The notes: a model not told the origin generated them from the letters alone. Positions 11,036-23,504 are shown, numbered from the stretch's first letter. The stretch is DNA of 64,000 bases from Muscardinus avellanarius (GCA_963383645.1 OY726561.1:31910826-31974825), one strand, 5' to 3'. Numbers and translations are program-made.

Positions 11036-12384
11036 GTCCTTCACAAATCATTCTAGTTTTAAATGCATGTATCTTGTTTGAAAAACTATAGGTCACCTTC
11101 TGATTCTTTGTAGATAGTTATTTTAGATGATTATTTCACGCATAGCTTTGGTTTTATTTCTTTGAGAAGACTCAATTCATATTTGACAGCTTTTGTAACA
11201 ATCCTTAACAGAAATAATTGAGATGAAAGTATTGCTTATCGAGAAGTTCCAAAAGCTGAGACTGAATATCTGGGCAATTTATATTGGTACCTTATATAAT
11301 ACTAGTAGATTATTTTTATGATGGTGGAAAAAGTCAAATAATTTATAATTTATTCATTTATTCATCTAACACTGGTTGAGGATTCTGTTTAGGGTTGAGG
11401 TGGACTCTGTTTAGGGTTAAGCTTGGGACAACAAAAATATACAGAGTCTGTGTCTTAAGAGACTTTACCAAGGAAGAGAGAAAGACATTTAAATAAATGA
11501 TTGCAATATGGTGGAGTACAGTGATATCAGAACAATAATTGATTTATGTACAGGCTAAAACAGAAATACTGATGGAGGGAGGAATTTATTCTGTTTGACA
11601 TCAGGTAGAGGAAGGATTAAATTTGAGCCTATTCTTCTAAATAATAAATAATATGGCACCCATTCATCCTTCTAAATTGAGTAGTTTAGCCAAAGACAGC
11701 TACTCATCTATTGATCATCTCATGAGAAAACAAACCTTATACCTTGCAGGCCTGAATAAATAGCGACTGACAAAAGCAGGGCTTTTGTAATAGGCAGCTT
11801 TATCTGCAAAACTGAAATGAGTTGGTGCAACAATCTTTCCATAGAAATGAGATGGTCCCACAGCTGAGAAAGATTTGAGAAAGGTGGTAATAAAGAACGT
11901 CTAGAGGGACAGCTAACTGGGCCACAAATGACACTCCCCATGGCTTGAATACAAGCATTTTTCACAAATCACAAGTCTTTCCATCTGTTTTTGAGTAAAA
12001 TTGTTACTTATGCATTTCTGAATGTTCTGCAATGTATTTTTTCTTATATTAGTGCAGGAAGTATACAAAGAAATGAACCTTAGAAACTTCAAAAGTCATA
12101 ATGAATATGATCAGATCCCAGGCTGTCTCTGCATCACTCCATATCTCACTGATGTCAGCTCTTGTTTCTAACACAGTATACTGTAAACTTTCTCACAATA
12201 AAACAAAAAGCAAGCAGAAGATTTGAGTTTGTTCTGATCTCCAGATCTGCAGCATTCTTCCCTTTTTCTGCTCCTCAGTAACCTTTAAAAACTTCAGTAC
12301 ACCTATGATTCTTGAATCTCTAGTGGTGCCAAAAGGATTGCTTCTTGGCACAGGCTCAGGTAGTGTATAATAGTCATGGGCAAC
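11036..12384. other. Mostly unique non-coding DNA
   Basis: No gene. The text around 11.35-11.64 kb (tttattcatttattcatcta ... tggtggagtacagtgatatc) vaguely resembles an old MIR/L2-associated repeat but is too diverged to assign. Confidence 0.4.
11381..11424. repeat. Two-copy 22-bp tandem repeat with TTTAGGGTT
   Basis: gattctgtttagggttgagg is followed by gactctgtttagggttaagc; each unit is 22 bp. The telomere-like TTAGGG appears only once per unit, so this is a small local duplication and not an interstitial telomere array. Confidence 0.75.
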
Positions 12385-12452
12385 ATTGTCTTCTCTCCAA
12401 ATTCTTATGTTGAAATCCCAATCCCAGTACCTCAGAATTAACTGTATAGGTC
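12385..12452 (+). mobile_element. MaLR (MLT1-type) LTR head fragment
   Basis: tctccaaattcttatgttga, then atcccagtacctcagaatt, matches the opening of ERVL-MaLR MLT1-type LTRs (caaattcatatgttgaaatc ... cagtacctcagaatgtgac). Only the first ~70 bp is recognisable. Confidence 0.6.
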
Positions 12453-12479
12453 TTGCTTGATTTAGGATGAAGTTTATGT

Positions 12480-12600
12480 CTTGAGATGTCTATCATAAGT
12501 TAGAACTATCCTAAGTCAAAATGCATTTAATACATTGAACCTACCAAACATTAGAACTACATTAACAATCGTTGATTGGTCCTGTGCTGTTGGTTGCATA
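12480..12600 (+). mobile_element. Possible Tigger-like DNA transposon remnant
   Basis: ctatcctaagtcaaaatgc, then tttaatacattgaacctacc and aaacatta, resembles the end of a mammalian mariner/Tigger-related element (cgtaagtcgaaatgcatttaatacacctaacctaccgaacatc). Recognised by memory of the motif order; no terminal repeat seen. Confidence 0.35.
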
Positions 12601-13420
12601 AGCACACCCTGCTAATTTTTCCATTGTCTTCAACCACCATCTATTTCACAGCAGGTTGCATTTATTATATCTATTCCCTTCTGGCCCTGGACATCATTAG
12701 ATCCCATTAAACACCATCTGAACTTCTAGAATAAGAATATTTACAGATATGTTCAGTGAATGATTACGACATATTTGTAAGATTGGCGCAATGGATGAAG
12801 ACTCTGGAGACTTGCTCACCACTGGACAACATAACCTGAATCTCCAGATTTGGCATCTGCTAATTGCAAAGTGTTTGTGTTTTCTTCCTATAGATCTTGC
12901 GTCAGCTTCATTTTTAAGTTCTGAGATTCACTAAATATTGGACTTTTGGTCAGAAATACAAACCTAGGAAGTCACTTAATTGCCAGAAAATTGATGCATC
13001 TCTGTATGAGGCATTGTGGGAGGTAGAAAGATAAATTAGATGTAGGTTTTGCCAATAGTGATTGCAATAAAGGGAATATTAGGATGAGGAAGTAGGATAA
13101 AGTAGAAAAATATTGGGTATAGAAGTAATGAATATAAAATATTAAGAGTTCACTGGATCTCTAAAATGAAAGGATTCAAAGAAAGTAAGCCATTGACTAA
13201 CATGTCTAGAAATGAAGGTGGGCGTTGAGTTGAAACATCATGAAGGTGGAAGAGAAAGGACATTTCAAACTGGTGGGACCCTGTGAATGAGAGCACAGGT
13301 ATGAAAATATATACATTCCAATTGTCTAAACTGGAAGAAAATATTGAAGTAAATTTGCTTCACAGGTAATTTTTAATGATACAGTATTTTAAAGGCAACC
13401 AGAAATACATCTAGTGCTTA
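12601..13420. other. Non-coding DNA, unassigned
   Basis: No gene. Around 13.19-13.32 kb, text such as aaggtggaagagaaaggaca looks like old LINE-derived sequence but cannot be placed. Confidence 0.35.
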
Positions 13421-13434
13421 TGTATATGGGTTTA

Positions 13435-13652
13435 ATTTTTTTTTTTTTTTTGGTGGTACTGGGGGTGGAATCCAGAGGCTTTCTACCTCCGGGCTATACT
13501 TCCAGACCTTTTTAATATTTTATTTGGAAACAGGGTCTCACTAAGTTGCTGAGAGCCTCACTAAGTAGCTGAGGTTGGCTTCGAACCTGTGCGATCCTCC
13601 TGTCACAGTCTCCCAGGCACAGGGATTACAAGCGTGCGCCACCACACCCAGC
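13435..13652 (-). mobile_element. B1-ID SINE with perfect 14-bp TSD
   Basis: T-run, ID half (ggtggtactgggggtggaat), linker, then ctaagttgctgagagcctca and ctaagtagctgaggttggct of the longer subtype, and a B1 half ending accacacccagc. TGTATATGGGTTTA occurs on both sides (13421-13434 and 13653-13666). Confidence 0.95.
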
Positions 13653-13768
13653 TGTATATGGGTTTATATGAAAACATTCTTTTGTGCATAATGAGTAAGA
13701 AAAAAAAGTTTGCATGATTATTGCAGAATATACAATTGGGAAAATAATATTGAGGAAATAAAATGTTT

Positions 13769-13882
13769 CTTTTTGTTTGTTTTTTTACATCCTTAAATTT
13801 TATCAGCTTTAAATTTTAAATTTAAATGATACTTTTTGTTTGCGTTTTACATCCTTAAATGTTATCATTCTTAAATTTTAAA
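13769..13882. repeat. Local tandem duplication, ~55-62 bp units
   Basis: Unit 1 (13769-13831) and unit 2 (13832-13882) share ctttttgtttg, then ttttacatccttaaat and ttatca, and end in ttaaattttaaa. The second unit has small deletions. No repeat family recognised. Confidence 0.75.
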
Positions 13883-14473
13883 CTGGAACTTGGCAGGTGA
13901 TAGAACTTGTTGACAAATTAATTGTAACCACAGCCTAAAATAGCTAAGTAGCCATAGATATAGAATATACCGAGTAGAAGACATTTCTGGAAACCTCTCC
14001 TGCAAAATCATAGGAAGCTGAGGTGAGATATAGAATAATGGGGTCCCCAAAAATACAGAGGGCAAGAATAAGTTTTTGGATGAGACTGTATCTACTGGGG
14101 GCAAGGGAGGTCTACCATTAGAAATAAATGACCGATATCACTTATTAAGATATAAAATAGAAGAATTATGTTTATAGTGGTGGATAGAGACATAAATAAA
14201 GGTAAAATTGGGGGAAAACATAAATGATGGTGAAGAACATTTTTTATGGAATAAACATGTTTGTAGAAAGAGAAGAATGAACTGCCTAAGGAAACAAAGG
14301 AATGGTCAGACATAGAGAAGGGATGCCCAAATGTCAATATCAATGATAGAAAAGAAGTTAGAGGTGAACAACACTATTCAGTGCTGTGGAAATTTGAAAT
14401 GAAGCTAAGGGGAAAAGGCCTGTGGTGTTAAAGACAAGAAGGTTGAGTGGAGATGTTGTAAGTGCAGAACCTA
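13883..14473. other. Non-coding DNA, purine-rich on the plus strand
   Basis: Several minus-strand frames (77 and 83 codons) overlap here but resemble no protein. No repeat assigned. Confidence 0.4.
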
Positions 14474-14650
14474 GGCCAGACCTGGTGGCAAATGCCTCTA
14501 ATTCCAGTATTTAGGAGGCTGAGCAGGAGAATCCACATCCTTAAAGCCAGCTTCCACAACTTAGTGAGACCCTATCTCAAAATAAAAATATTAGAAAGGG
14601 CTGAGTTTGTAGCTCAGTGGTAGAGTGTTTCTGGGCTCCATCCCCTGAAC
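14474..14650 (+). mobile_element. B1-ID dimeric SINE, diverged
   Basis: ggccagacctggtggcaaat begins the B1 half; aacttagtgagaccctatct and caaaataaaaatatt form the linker; gggctgagtttgtagctcag and tggtagagtg form the ID half. Tail almost gone, no TSD visible. Confidence 0.8.
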
Positions 14651-15720
14651 CATAAACATACCAGCAGGATGAGCAGAAGTGAGGTTAAGATTAAGGGAAT
14701 GAATGGAGGTGACACAGAGAAATTAAGGTAATAGAAAGCTAGATGGTAAATCTTAGAGCTGAATAAGATAGAAACGATTCTATCCAGAGAACATGAAGAA
14801 ATCTAGCACTTTCACAAAGAGAGATATTTTCCCCCTGCAATTAGAGAATTACTTTTACTAGTTATATCCTCAAACCTGATAAAAGTTCTTAAAGGCACCT
14901 ACCAGTAATTCTAGTTTAAAGACATTAAACCTGAGTATCTCTCAGATTAAGTAAAATGACTTAAGTTGCAGAACTGTTTGTGTTAAGGCAGAATTGTAAC
15001 CATTATGTGTGTGGCTTGGAAACCTGCAGCCTTTCTATTATTACCATGTTGCTTTTTAATAATTTTTCTTGTTGATTAGCACATTTTTAAAGTGCTTTAA
15101 CTTTTTTTCACTAAGCAACATTACTGACAGATTGCACTGGACCCCTGGAATGTTAGATGTATGTAACACGATGTGGAGCATATCAACATCAACTGATTGT
15201 AAACTTGCAGTTTTAGTATTCAAGAGACAGAATGACAAAGCTATAAATTCATTGTAATCTTTGTCACAAATGTAATCACAGCTATTGTTTCTACTCCAAA
15301 ATTATCATTGAAGTAAATGGAAATGAAGAAAACAATAAGACTGATCATTCATTGTAAAAATTAAGGATAAAATGGTAGCAACGAGGAATAAGTCATTTAT
15401 ATTATTTTTTTTTCTTCTATTGGAGTGGCTAGGTTACAAGAAAGGTCTAAAGTTATTTAATTTTGTTAAGCTAACTTGTTTATCTACAGTAACTCAAAAC
15501 TTTGTCCACTCAGTAAAGTATAAACTATTCTTTGAATGCAAAATGGAATGTGTATAAGGTTTGTTTTTACCATTGTTAGGCATCTGAATGTTCTGGCTGC
15601 CATCCAAAGGGCCCAATTTTCCAACATCCAAAATGCACAGAAGGCTGTGAATTAAACTTAAAATAAATGTGCTTAAAACTAGGAAAATCAATTTCAAGTA
15701 ATTAGCAGTAGTCCTTATAT
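14651..15720. other. Unique non-coding DNA
   Basis: No repeat recognised. The block around 15.05-15.26 kb (ttttaaagtgctttaacttt ... attgcactggacccctggaa) is not simple sequence. Its two opposing 60-62 codon frames have no family resemblance. Confidence 0.45.
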
Positions 15721-15935
15721 GGCCTGGCACAGTGATGCATCCCTGTTGTATGGCCAGAATCTGGGAAGCTGAGAAAGGAGGGGGGGGCAGGATTAAGGCC
15801 AGCCTCAGCCACTCAGTAAGATCTTCAGCAACTTAGCAAGACCCTGCTTCAAAAGAAAGAATAAAATAGGGCTTAGGATGTAGCTTAGAGTTAGAATGCC
15901 TCTGGGTTCAATCTCTAGTTTTTTTAAAAAAAAGA
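15721..15935 (+). mobile_element. B1-ID dimeric SINE, diverged
   Basis: ggcctggcacagtgatgcat head, an internal G8 run, agcaacttagcaagaccctg, linker caaaagaaagaataaaatag, ID half ggcttaggatgtagcttag, and a short T/A tail. Older subtype. Confidence 0.8.
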
Positions 15936-17114
15936 GTTCTTACATGAATGATGATATGGCATTTGATCTTTCCTTTTGGTTTTAGTTTTGTTTTGAAAAG
16001 CAGATTGAATATAATGACCTGTTGTACTCCATAAAGTACTTCATTCCTACTGCAGGGTCTGCAGGTCCTCAAGTTCACTCTATCACGAACAATGGTAAAT
16101 ATTAGTGTTTTTTTATTCTTTGTAATGATCCTAACAATCTTCTCAATACTATTTCTATACATAGAATATTTCATTATAATAAGAACAATATTAGCAACAT
16201 TATTCTTTATAATATAAGAATAGTACCTTCATAATTCCTTTAGATTTCACAAATCTCAGTTGCTTTGAGGATATAAATAAAGTGGGTTGCATTTTAAACT
16301 AATTTACATAGAAAAATTATAATTGGTACATTCATAATTGTAGTTTTTAATAAACTCTTGAAATATATATCATAGGGTGACTTCATTTGAAACCAAATAA
16401 GGGATAAAGACAGTAAGTAATAAAAAGTACTATATGTAATGGTCTTGATTCAACCATATCGATTCTGAATCAAATGTATACTAAAAATAAAATGATTTCT
16501 AACCTTATGTTACCATCAAATATTAGGTAGGTGATATTTTCAAATGAGTTAAATAAGTAACAAAATAACTTTTATAATGTTAAACAGGAGAAGTTTCAGG
16601 ACTATTATATCTTGAGATTATGTGAATTCTTCCTTTAAGTTATCAGTATTTACTCTGCCCACCTCCCCCCTGAGAAAGGAAAGAAAATAAATATAGAGCA
16701 AGGAAGATCTAAAATGAGGTAGGCTTCTTCACCTATATATTTACTCTAGAGTGTAGGAGCCAACTGAATGGACTTAACAAACGTATGGGAAAACAAGTAT
16801 TTTGGATGCTTTTTCCAACTAAAGGATTAAAAAATATGAAAGAGAAACTAATATTTGTCAAAACAGAGCTACTTTTACCTTGAGAGTTATTAAAGGCTGG
16901 ATGTATTTTATATGCAAAATACCTGTCAGGCTCATGGAAAAATTTCTGACACCTGCTCCTCATCAATGCCCTAGAAACAAAGGTGAAGAAGTGGGTTTCT
17001 GAGCATGGGATTGCATTGCTTACTGGGTTTGCCTGAAAATGTCCATGCTTTTACGTGGCATGTTCACGATCATCTCTGAGTCCTTGATTACATTATTACA
17101 GAAAGAATACCATT
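15936..17114. other. Unique non-coding DNA
   Basis: No repeat or gene recognised. A pocket of lower AT content lies at about 16.9-17.07 kb. Confidence 0.5.
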
Positions 17115-17128
17115 AAAAGTATAATGTA

Positions 17129-17319
17129 GCCCGGCTTGGTGGCACACGCTTGTAATCTCTGCATTTGGGAGGCGGAGACAGGAGAATTGTGCAGGTTTGA
17201 AGCCAGCCTTGCTGGCTTAAGAGACTCTGTTTCCAAATAACAATATAAAATAGGTTTGGGAGTATAGCTTGGAGGTAGAAGGGTTTCCAGGAAACACAGT
17301 ACCACCAAACAAACAAACA
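17129..17319 (+). mobile_element. B1-ID SINE, hairpin subtype, perfect 14-bp TSD
   Basis: Head gcccggcttggtggcacacg, B1 half with gcaggtttgaagccagcctt and gctggcttaagagactctgt (inverted repeat with a short loop), linker aaataacaatataaaatag, ID half and an (AAAC)n tail. AAAAGTATAATGTA flanks both ends (17115-17128 and 17320-17333). Confidence 0.95.
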
Positions 17320-17333
17320 AAAAGTATAATGTA

Positions 17334-18439
17334 TACTGCTAAAAGCAAATACTCTGCTTTCAGGATAAAAATATCAATAAACATCTTAGTTAATTGGAAG
17401 AGAATATTTTAACTGTGTTTTCAAGGCCAATTGCATCTCTGTATTTTATATTCATCAGAAACTTGAATATTAATTCTTCAGTGACCTAAGTCTGCCAGAG
17501 GAATAGTTGACTTGTATATTTTTAGACCTATACTCATAGAGACAAATAACAGAATAGCATACTACTAACAAAAGATTTTACTATATGTTTAAATAATGCT
17601 TAGTGGTAAATGATAACATTTCTAGTTCAAGGGCTAATACTTAAATTCTGAAGCTGGGTTATTTTGGGTAATTGTGACATATATACAGAGAGAGAAAATT
17701 GACTTTCTCATTTAAAATACAGAAATTCTTAGATCAAGTACAAATAATATATACTTAATAATTTTTGACAGGGACTGTTATGGCTGAATTAGAATACTTC
17801 TCAAATTTCTCATATACATTAGACCTTCAAATGAAATTTCTGATAATTCTGTCTTTTAAGGGTGACAAGCAATGTAAAAGCTTATGGTACTAATTTGGTT
17901 TAATTTGATATTTGAACTATTGCAACAAAGTATAATGGAGCTAAAATGTAGAACACTTTGAATATTGGTTAGAAACTGAAGAAGTTACAAGTTTGCTGAG
18001 ACAAGAGTACTGAAGATAAGATTCGTAAAAAACCCTCTTAGAAGTGACCATGGGAAGATGATAAATAATATTTACCTCATGTGTCATGATAACTGTTTTT
18101 TAAAGAAGATATCTGTGCCCTCTTTTATCAGAGGTATGGGGAAATGTTTCACTTACAAGCACTTAATCACTGTGACACAAAGAAATAGCAAACCTTGAAC
18201 ATGTCAAAACAGTGCCCGCTCAATCGACTTCTTTTCCTCGAATATTGAGTTTATTCTTAATATGGTATCCCCAAAGTGAGTAGTCTTCAATAAACAATGT
18301 TTATTTTCTTGTAAGCTTTATTCCAGACACACAAATGGGTTTGTGAATATAAAAATTTAACATAAAGTATATTTTAGAATGGAAAACTAGCTCGGACAGT
18401 GATCTCTGTAGTTGTAGTTCTTTTTTTAAAAAAAAAACT
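17334..18439. other. Unique non-coding DNA
   Basis: No recognised repeat. AT-rich, no coding signal. Confidence 0.5.
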
Positions 18440-18581
18440 GTTGATATTTATTGAATGCACTCTGAGTAATAGAAGCTCTTCTAAGTGCTAATAACAAATC
18501 CAGGATGGGTGCGTTATTATTCTCATTTTATAGATAAGAAAACTGAAGCATGAGGAGATTAAGTAAGGTAACATGGTGGGG
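18440..18581 (-). mobile_element. MIR SINE, antisense, interrupted by an ID element
   Basis: tatttattgaatgcactctg, then attctcattttatagataag and aaaactgaagcatgaggag, is the antisense MIR order, ending at ttaagtaaggtaac. The usual continuation is missing because the T-run of the ID element starts there. Confidence 0.65.
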
Positions 18582-18701
18582 TTTTTTTTGTTTTTTTTTT
18601 TGTTTTTTGTTTTTTTTTACTAGTGGTAGTGCTGAGGATAAAACTCAAGGTCTTACACATGCTAGACAAGCACAATACCAAATGAACTATACCTCCAGCT
18701 C
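18582..18701 (-). mobile_element. ID element, antisense, long T-rich tail
   Basis: About 37 bp of T-rich tail complement is followed by ctagtggtagtgctgaggat, tcttacacatgctagacaag and atacctccagctc: the ID consensus with its catgctaggcaagcac motif. It is a simple ID element and not the right half of a dimer. It sits on the edge of the older MIR. Confidence 0.7.
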
Positions 18702-21144
18702 ATAATGATAGGCTATGTAGAAAATTAAAATATTTAAAACAGTAACAATCATTACCTGATTTTTAATACTAAAAATCAGCTTTGGATACAGATATTAGCA
18801 CTTTTTAAATAAGATCTATATTTAACATGTCCAGATATTCATGAAATGCTAGAATACAAAGAAAACTGAACATTGAACTTAAACATATTAGAAAATTAAA
18901 TTTGTGTGTAGAACATACTCTCGTAGTCATTGGTAACTTTTTCAGAGTGGCATTATCTGTAGCATAGTAAACATGAATTCTGACCTCCAACCTTAACCAG
19001 TTATTTTTCAAAATAAAAGATTTTGTCTTTGAGAGCACTTTATACAACTCCTGACCTGCATGGCTCCTTAGCATTCCTCACAACTTTTTAGATAAAAAAT
19101 GAATTCTATTTTCTTTACAGACAAAACCTAAACAACTTCCTTTTAGAGAAAACAGTGAGATGTCGCCTTATAACCTGTGAAACACACAAGATCTTGACAG
19201 GCAGAATCCAGGGAGGAAGCACTATATTCTGGCTGAATACACTTTGTACTTTTATCTTAGCTAAAGCTTTTTTTTTTTTAAATAAACATGGCTTAAAAGA
19301 ATTCTTTTCTGCTGTTCTATACTAGATTCTGCAAAGCGAAAATTTTTGAATTGGCTAGACTCTTGGTGTTTAAGGAATGTGAGGTCTATGTGCAAAACCA
19401 TTATGGGGATGAATCTCTATGGTACTTCTGGAATGGCAGCAAGTATGTGGTCTATACATAATTAATAGAATGATATACAAAATGCTCAGGTACCCCTCTT
19501 GTAAATGAATGTCCCTGCTGGCAAGAAACATAAATACAAAGCTCAGAATAAAAGCCATCTTCCAGAAGGACATTTTGTACTCTAGATTCTGTACTTTGAT
19601 AACACCTGACATCTCCCTATACTCCTAGGAAGACGTCAGATGTTATAAGCAGAAACCAAAACAAAGATATAAAACTTCAGGGAAATAAAAACAAATTGAA
19701 AGCCTTTCATTTCAAATATACACTCTTATTAAATGCGGAATAAATGCATTATACAAGAGCAAGATATTTGTCTAAATTCTTATAGTAAGTAGTAACAGAA
19801 TATAAAACATGGCAATATAAAGTAGATGTATAAAGCTGCTAGCTGTATGTATTAATTGGGTGGTAGGGATTATTCTTTGAGTATATTATTTAATTTTAAA
19901 ATAGCTCTAATAGGTAAATGTAAGTTTGTGAGAAGAGCAAGCTAGTGTTACCACCTTAATTTTTGACCTGTTGTGCCATGAGATAGTCCAGATGAGAGCC
20001 ATAAATTGAGCAGAGAGACTTAATTGTTCAGGGACTCGGTGATAGGTCTAAATACTCATGAGGGATTTTGCCAGATCATTCAACTCTTTAAAAATGTGAC
20101 CTAAGACAGATAGGAACCACGATCTCAGGGGATAAGAGGCTAATGCATTAAACTGTGTACCATCTTGCTTTTGGTATTTATCATTTTATTCTCGTATTCC
20201 TTTTTACGAAATAAAATGAAAAAAATTAAAAAAACAAATATTGCTGAAAGCTTAATCTGAGCAAAGACTAAAATGTATGATTTAGTTGTTAATTAGACTT
20301 AAAGAACAAAGCTAATGCTGTTCCATTTAGTGAGAAAGGCCTCTGAGGACGGGAGAACTGACCAATATTGGTTCTCCTGCTGGGAAAACACTATGCATAA
20401 ACAAGTCCCCAGGGCTTCATTACTGAGCCTTTTAGACAAACACAAAATGCATCTTAGTTTATTTGAAAATCCTTACAATGAAGCTTTATTGTATATCTAT
20501 AAATTTTTCACATTGACATGTCAAAGACTTGTAAAAGTATACTGGCAAGAACGATAAACATTATAAATAACTTGTTTCCCTTAAATGTAAGATGATTGTG
20601 AATTGTACACAGCATGGTCATAAAACAAATACGATTTTGTTTGGAGAAGCTATTGTGGGAATGAGTTGTAATATCTAAACAAACTAGTAAACTATTGAAA
20701 AGGTAAGCAATTAAACATTATGTAGCAAAATTCAATATGCAAATTTTAATGAGCAGGGAGGATGTGTCATTTGGGTATGTCATTTCATTTTTAAAAATAT
20801 AGTTTAGAAATAAATTATAAATGCCAACACATCATAAATGAATTTGTACTGTCTTCCTAAGTTTTCTTTCTAAAATATTCTTCTTTATGAATACATTTTT
20901 ACATAATGATCATTTTTAAGTGAAATGGATATTTTCTAAGAATTTAAAATGGAATTCTTCCAAGTCATAAATCAGGGAGTTGACACGCCCACAAAATTTT
21001 ACATTTTGCCAGGTGTCCTCTATATATCTCTTGGAGCAAATTCTTAGAGAGTAAGTATAAATTTAAATTTGATCATAGCTATTCAGCATTATTTATCATT
21101 AGAATTATTGGGTTACAAGTTACCTGGCAACCATTTTGAAATAC
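18702..21144. other. Repeat-poor non-coding DNA
   Basis: About 2.4 kb without a recognisable interspersed repeat, unusual in this window. The 20.29-20.56 kb portion is complex sequence and is listed as a candidate regulatory block. Confidence 0.5.
20290..20560. promoter_or_regulatory. Candidate conserved non-coding block
   Basis: Complex, non-repeat sequence with a moderate GC pocket (gagaaaggcctctgaggacg, ctcctgctgggaaaacact) inside an AT-rich desert. An 80-codon frame spans it, but the codon content is unremarkable. The regulatory role is inference from texture and repeat avoidance only. Confidence 0.2.
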
Positions 21145-21312
21145 TGGGTAAATTTTATTTTTTATTAAATACAATTTATTTGATTCATTATAATCTCACA
21201 TCATAAATGTAGTTCACAGTGATAATGACACACATGCACACAACACTTGGTGGGCTTTCCTCCAGCTCCTTCCCCACTCTCCCGTTCCCCATACATTCTA
21301 TTGAGATTGCCA
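21145..21312 (-). mobile_element. L1 3' end, antisense
   Basis: ttgattcattataatctcac, catcataaatgtagttcac, acacttggtgggctttcctc and the C-rich complement ccccactctcccgttcccc match the same order at 6868-6990. A 5'-truncated 3' UTR copy of that L1 subgroup. Confidence 0.75.
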
Positions 21313-21322
21313 TTGGTACACT

Positions 21323-21360
21323 GACAGTATATACACATATGTACATATGTACATGCTGTC
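21323..21360. repeat. Imperfect 38-bp palindrome
   Basis: gacagtatatacacatatgt and its partner acatatgtacatgctgtc pair at 14 of 19 positions around the centre; the outer five bases (gacag/ctgtc) are exact. Confidence 0.6.
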
Positions 21361-23504
21361 AACAAACGTGCTTTGTAAGTTTTCTAATGTCCATATAGAT
21401 CATAAATGAGTTGCTTCTTCTTAAGTTTGAAAATTGTTATCTCCTAATAAAAGAATGCATTTCCATTTTTGACATGTACTCTGCTCTATAAATATTAGAG
21501 TATGTTTCCACACTATCTTCACAGAAAAGCCTGGTTTGTGAGCGACACACTGACATTAAAAGATAGGCATCATTTGACTATACTTTGAATTTTCAGTGTG
21601 GTATTAAATAGTCAAGGCTAGAAATAGAAAATGGCTCTCGGAACAAAATGTGTGATGTTCTAGTTATTTTATGGCTGGATGGAGGGAACCAGGTCCCAGG
21701 GCAGGGTGCCACCTCGTAATATGAGAAAACTTCATGGCAGAGACTCTTCTTGGCATAAAACCTTACAGAGATGGCCGGTGGAGAACTTCTGATGAACATG
21801 CTGACCTTTGGAATCCTCCACATATTTAAGTAATAATTTCATAGACAACTTTCCTTTATTTAACTAATTGGGCCATGACCTTGGAGTAATAGGAGGTGAA
21901 GACAGTCCTGACCTAATCAGCAAGGGGAATAAGACTATATTACCACCCTGGCCTAAGCATTTGCAACACAAGAATTTCTTTGAAAGACTTCTTGTTTTGA
22001 CTACCGCAAAACCCCACATACACAAATATATAAGAGCAGAAGATACAACAACAAAAAAAGGAAAAACATGTTGCCTCTGCTGCCTTTTGGCATTTCTGGC
22101 TACTGAACATAGCTGTGCTAAGAATTATTTATTTATCTAATAGGCTTGCAATATTCATGTTAATGTGGAACCAGAAACTTATATTTTCATATATTTGATT
22201 TAATCTTAATTTATTGTCTCAAAAGAATTCTCAAAACCAAAAGCATCATGTTATGTGAAATGATTCTTATGGCAAACATCAGTGGAAATAGATACTGAAT
22301 CAAAGATTTCATTTTTATTATTTCACATCCAAGTCAGAAAAAACTTCCTCAATGTCATAGCTAGTTCTTAAGGTTATGATTGATGGTAAGATCAGTGTCA
22401 GCTTAATCCAGTGCATCAAATTACAGCTTCCCTCTAAATTCTCTAGAGGATGCTCCACTTCAACTCTCCTCTTGTCACTGGCCCCATTCACTGTCAATAG
22501 TTGTCCTGTATGTTTGGACTGATGTTCTTCATGTATATCCACTGTGCCAAACGTGTTATCAGTTACCTTTACAAACTATTTCTCAGGATGTTAATTAATC
22601 CCTCTTTCATATTTTCTTCTCACTCTTGCCTCTGGATTACTTTGTAGATTAAAATTCACTCATCAAATACAGTTTCAGATTTATATATTGACTGAAGAAT
22701 TTTATTCATTCAACTTATCCAATATTTGCTAGGAATTCATTAATTGCCAAGGGAATGAATATTGGGTAGATCACATTCACAGTTTTTTTTTAAAAACTAA
22801 CCTGAAATTTTTTTTCTATTTTTTTTGAAATTGACATAAGACTAATTGTAATTATTAATATATCATGTCTATTACTCATATTATTTAAATATTCCCAGAA
22901 AGTAATGGATTTTTGTTAGGCCAAATTTAAAAAGTAACATGTACTACTGGGTTTTTAGGATCACAATATAGGATGAATGAATAATTACAGTGTAAATTTG
23001 AACTTGCAGCATTTGATTTTTATCAGAAAGATAGTTTTTATACTCACTATAATTTTTAGGTGTTCATTAATAGGTGGCTATTGGAAAAATAATTTCAGAA
23101 TATAGTGTTAGTGTTGTTAGGATTTTCCATGTTGTAAATGACACTGAAATGTATCAAAAATTTCATTTTCCTTTTATATTGCCTACCTTTTAAATATTTT
23201 TTCTCAATTTCATTAAACTCAGACAAACAAGATGCTATGCAAACTACACATTTCCCTGTTATGTTTATCGAAGTAGAAATTTGTCATTGTAATTTATAAC
23301 TTTTAATATTATATTTGGCTTATTTACAAAACAAAATACTTTTATGTTTAATTTCTGCATGTCTTTTTTGATCAGATGGAGAAGTAGAAGGGAAGTTGAT
23401 CAATAAATGTTGCTCATAAATAGGTCAAAAAACTTTAGTATGCACAAATGAATATAGAATGGGTATAAATCTTTTTCAAAAGGGAGAGAGAGACAGAAAG
23501 AGAG
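21361..23504. other. Repeat-poor non-coding DNA
   Basis: No firmly identified repeat. The 21.48-22.14 kb part is the most complex sequence and is listed separately. The 22.8-22.9 kb part is T-rich and might be an ancient LINE edge, too weak to call. Confidence 0.45.
21480..22140. promoter_or_regulatory. Candidate conserved non-coding block
   Basis: Non-repeat, moderately GC-containing sequence. Seen motifs include TGACCTTGG (nuclear-receptor half-site form) at 21877 and ACCGCAAAA (RUNX-like) near 22003. Such short motifs occur by chance, so function is inference. Confidence 0.2.

Noticed and set aside
11381..11424. Interstitial telomeric repeat
   Set aside because: Only one TTAGGG per 22-bp unit and two units; a local duplication explains it.
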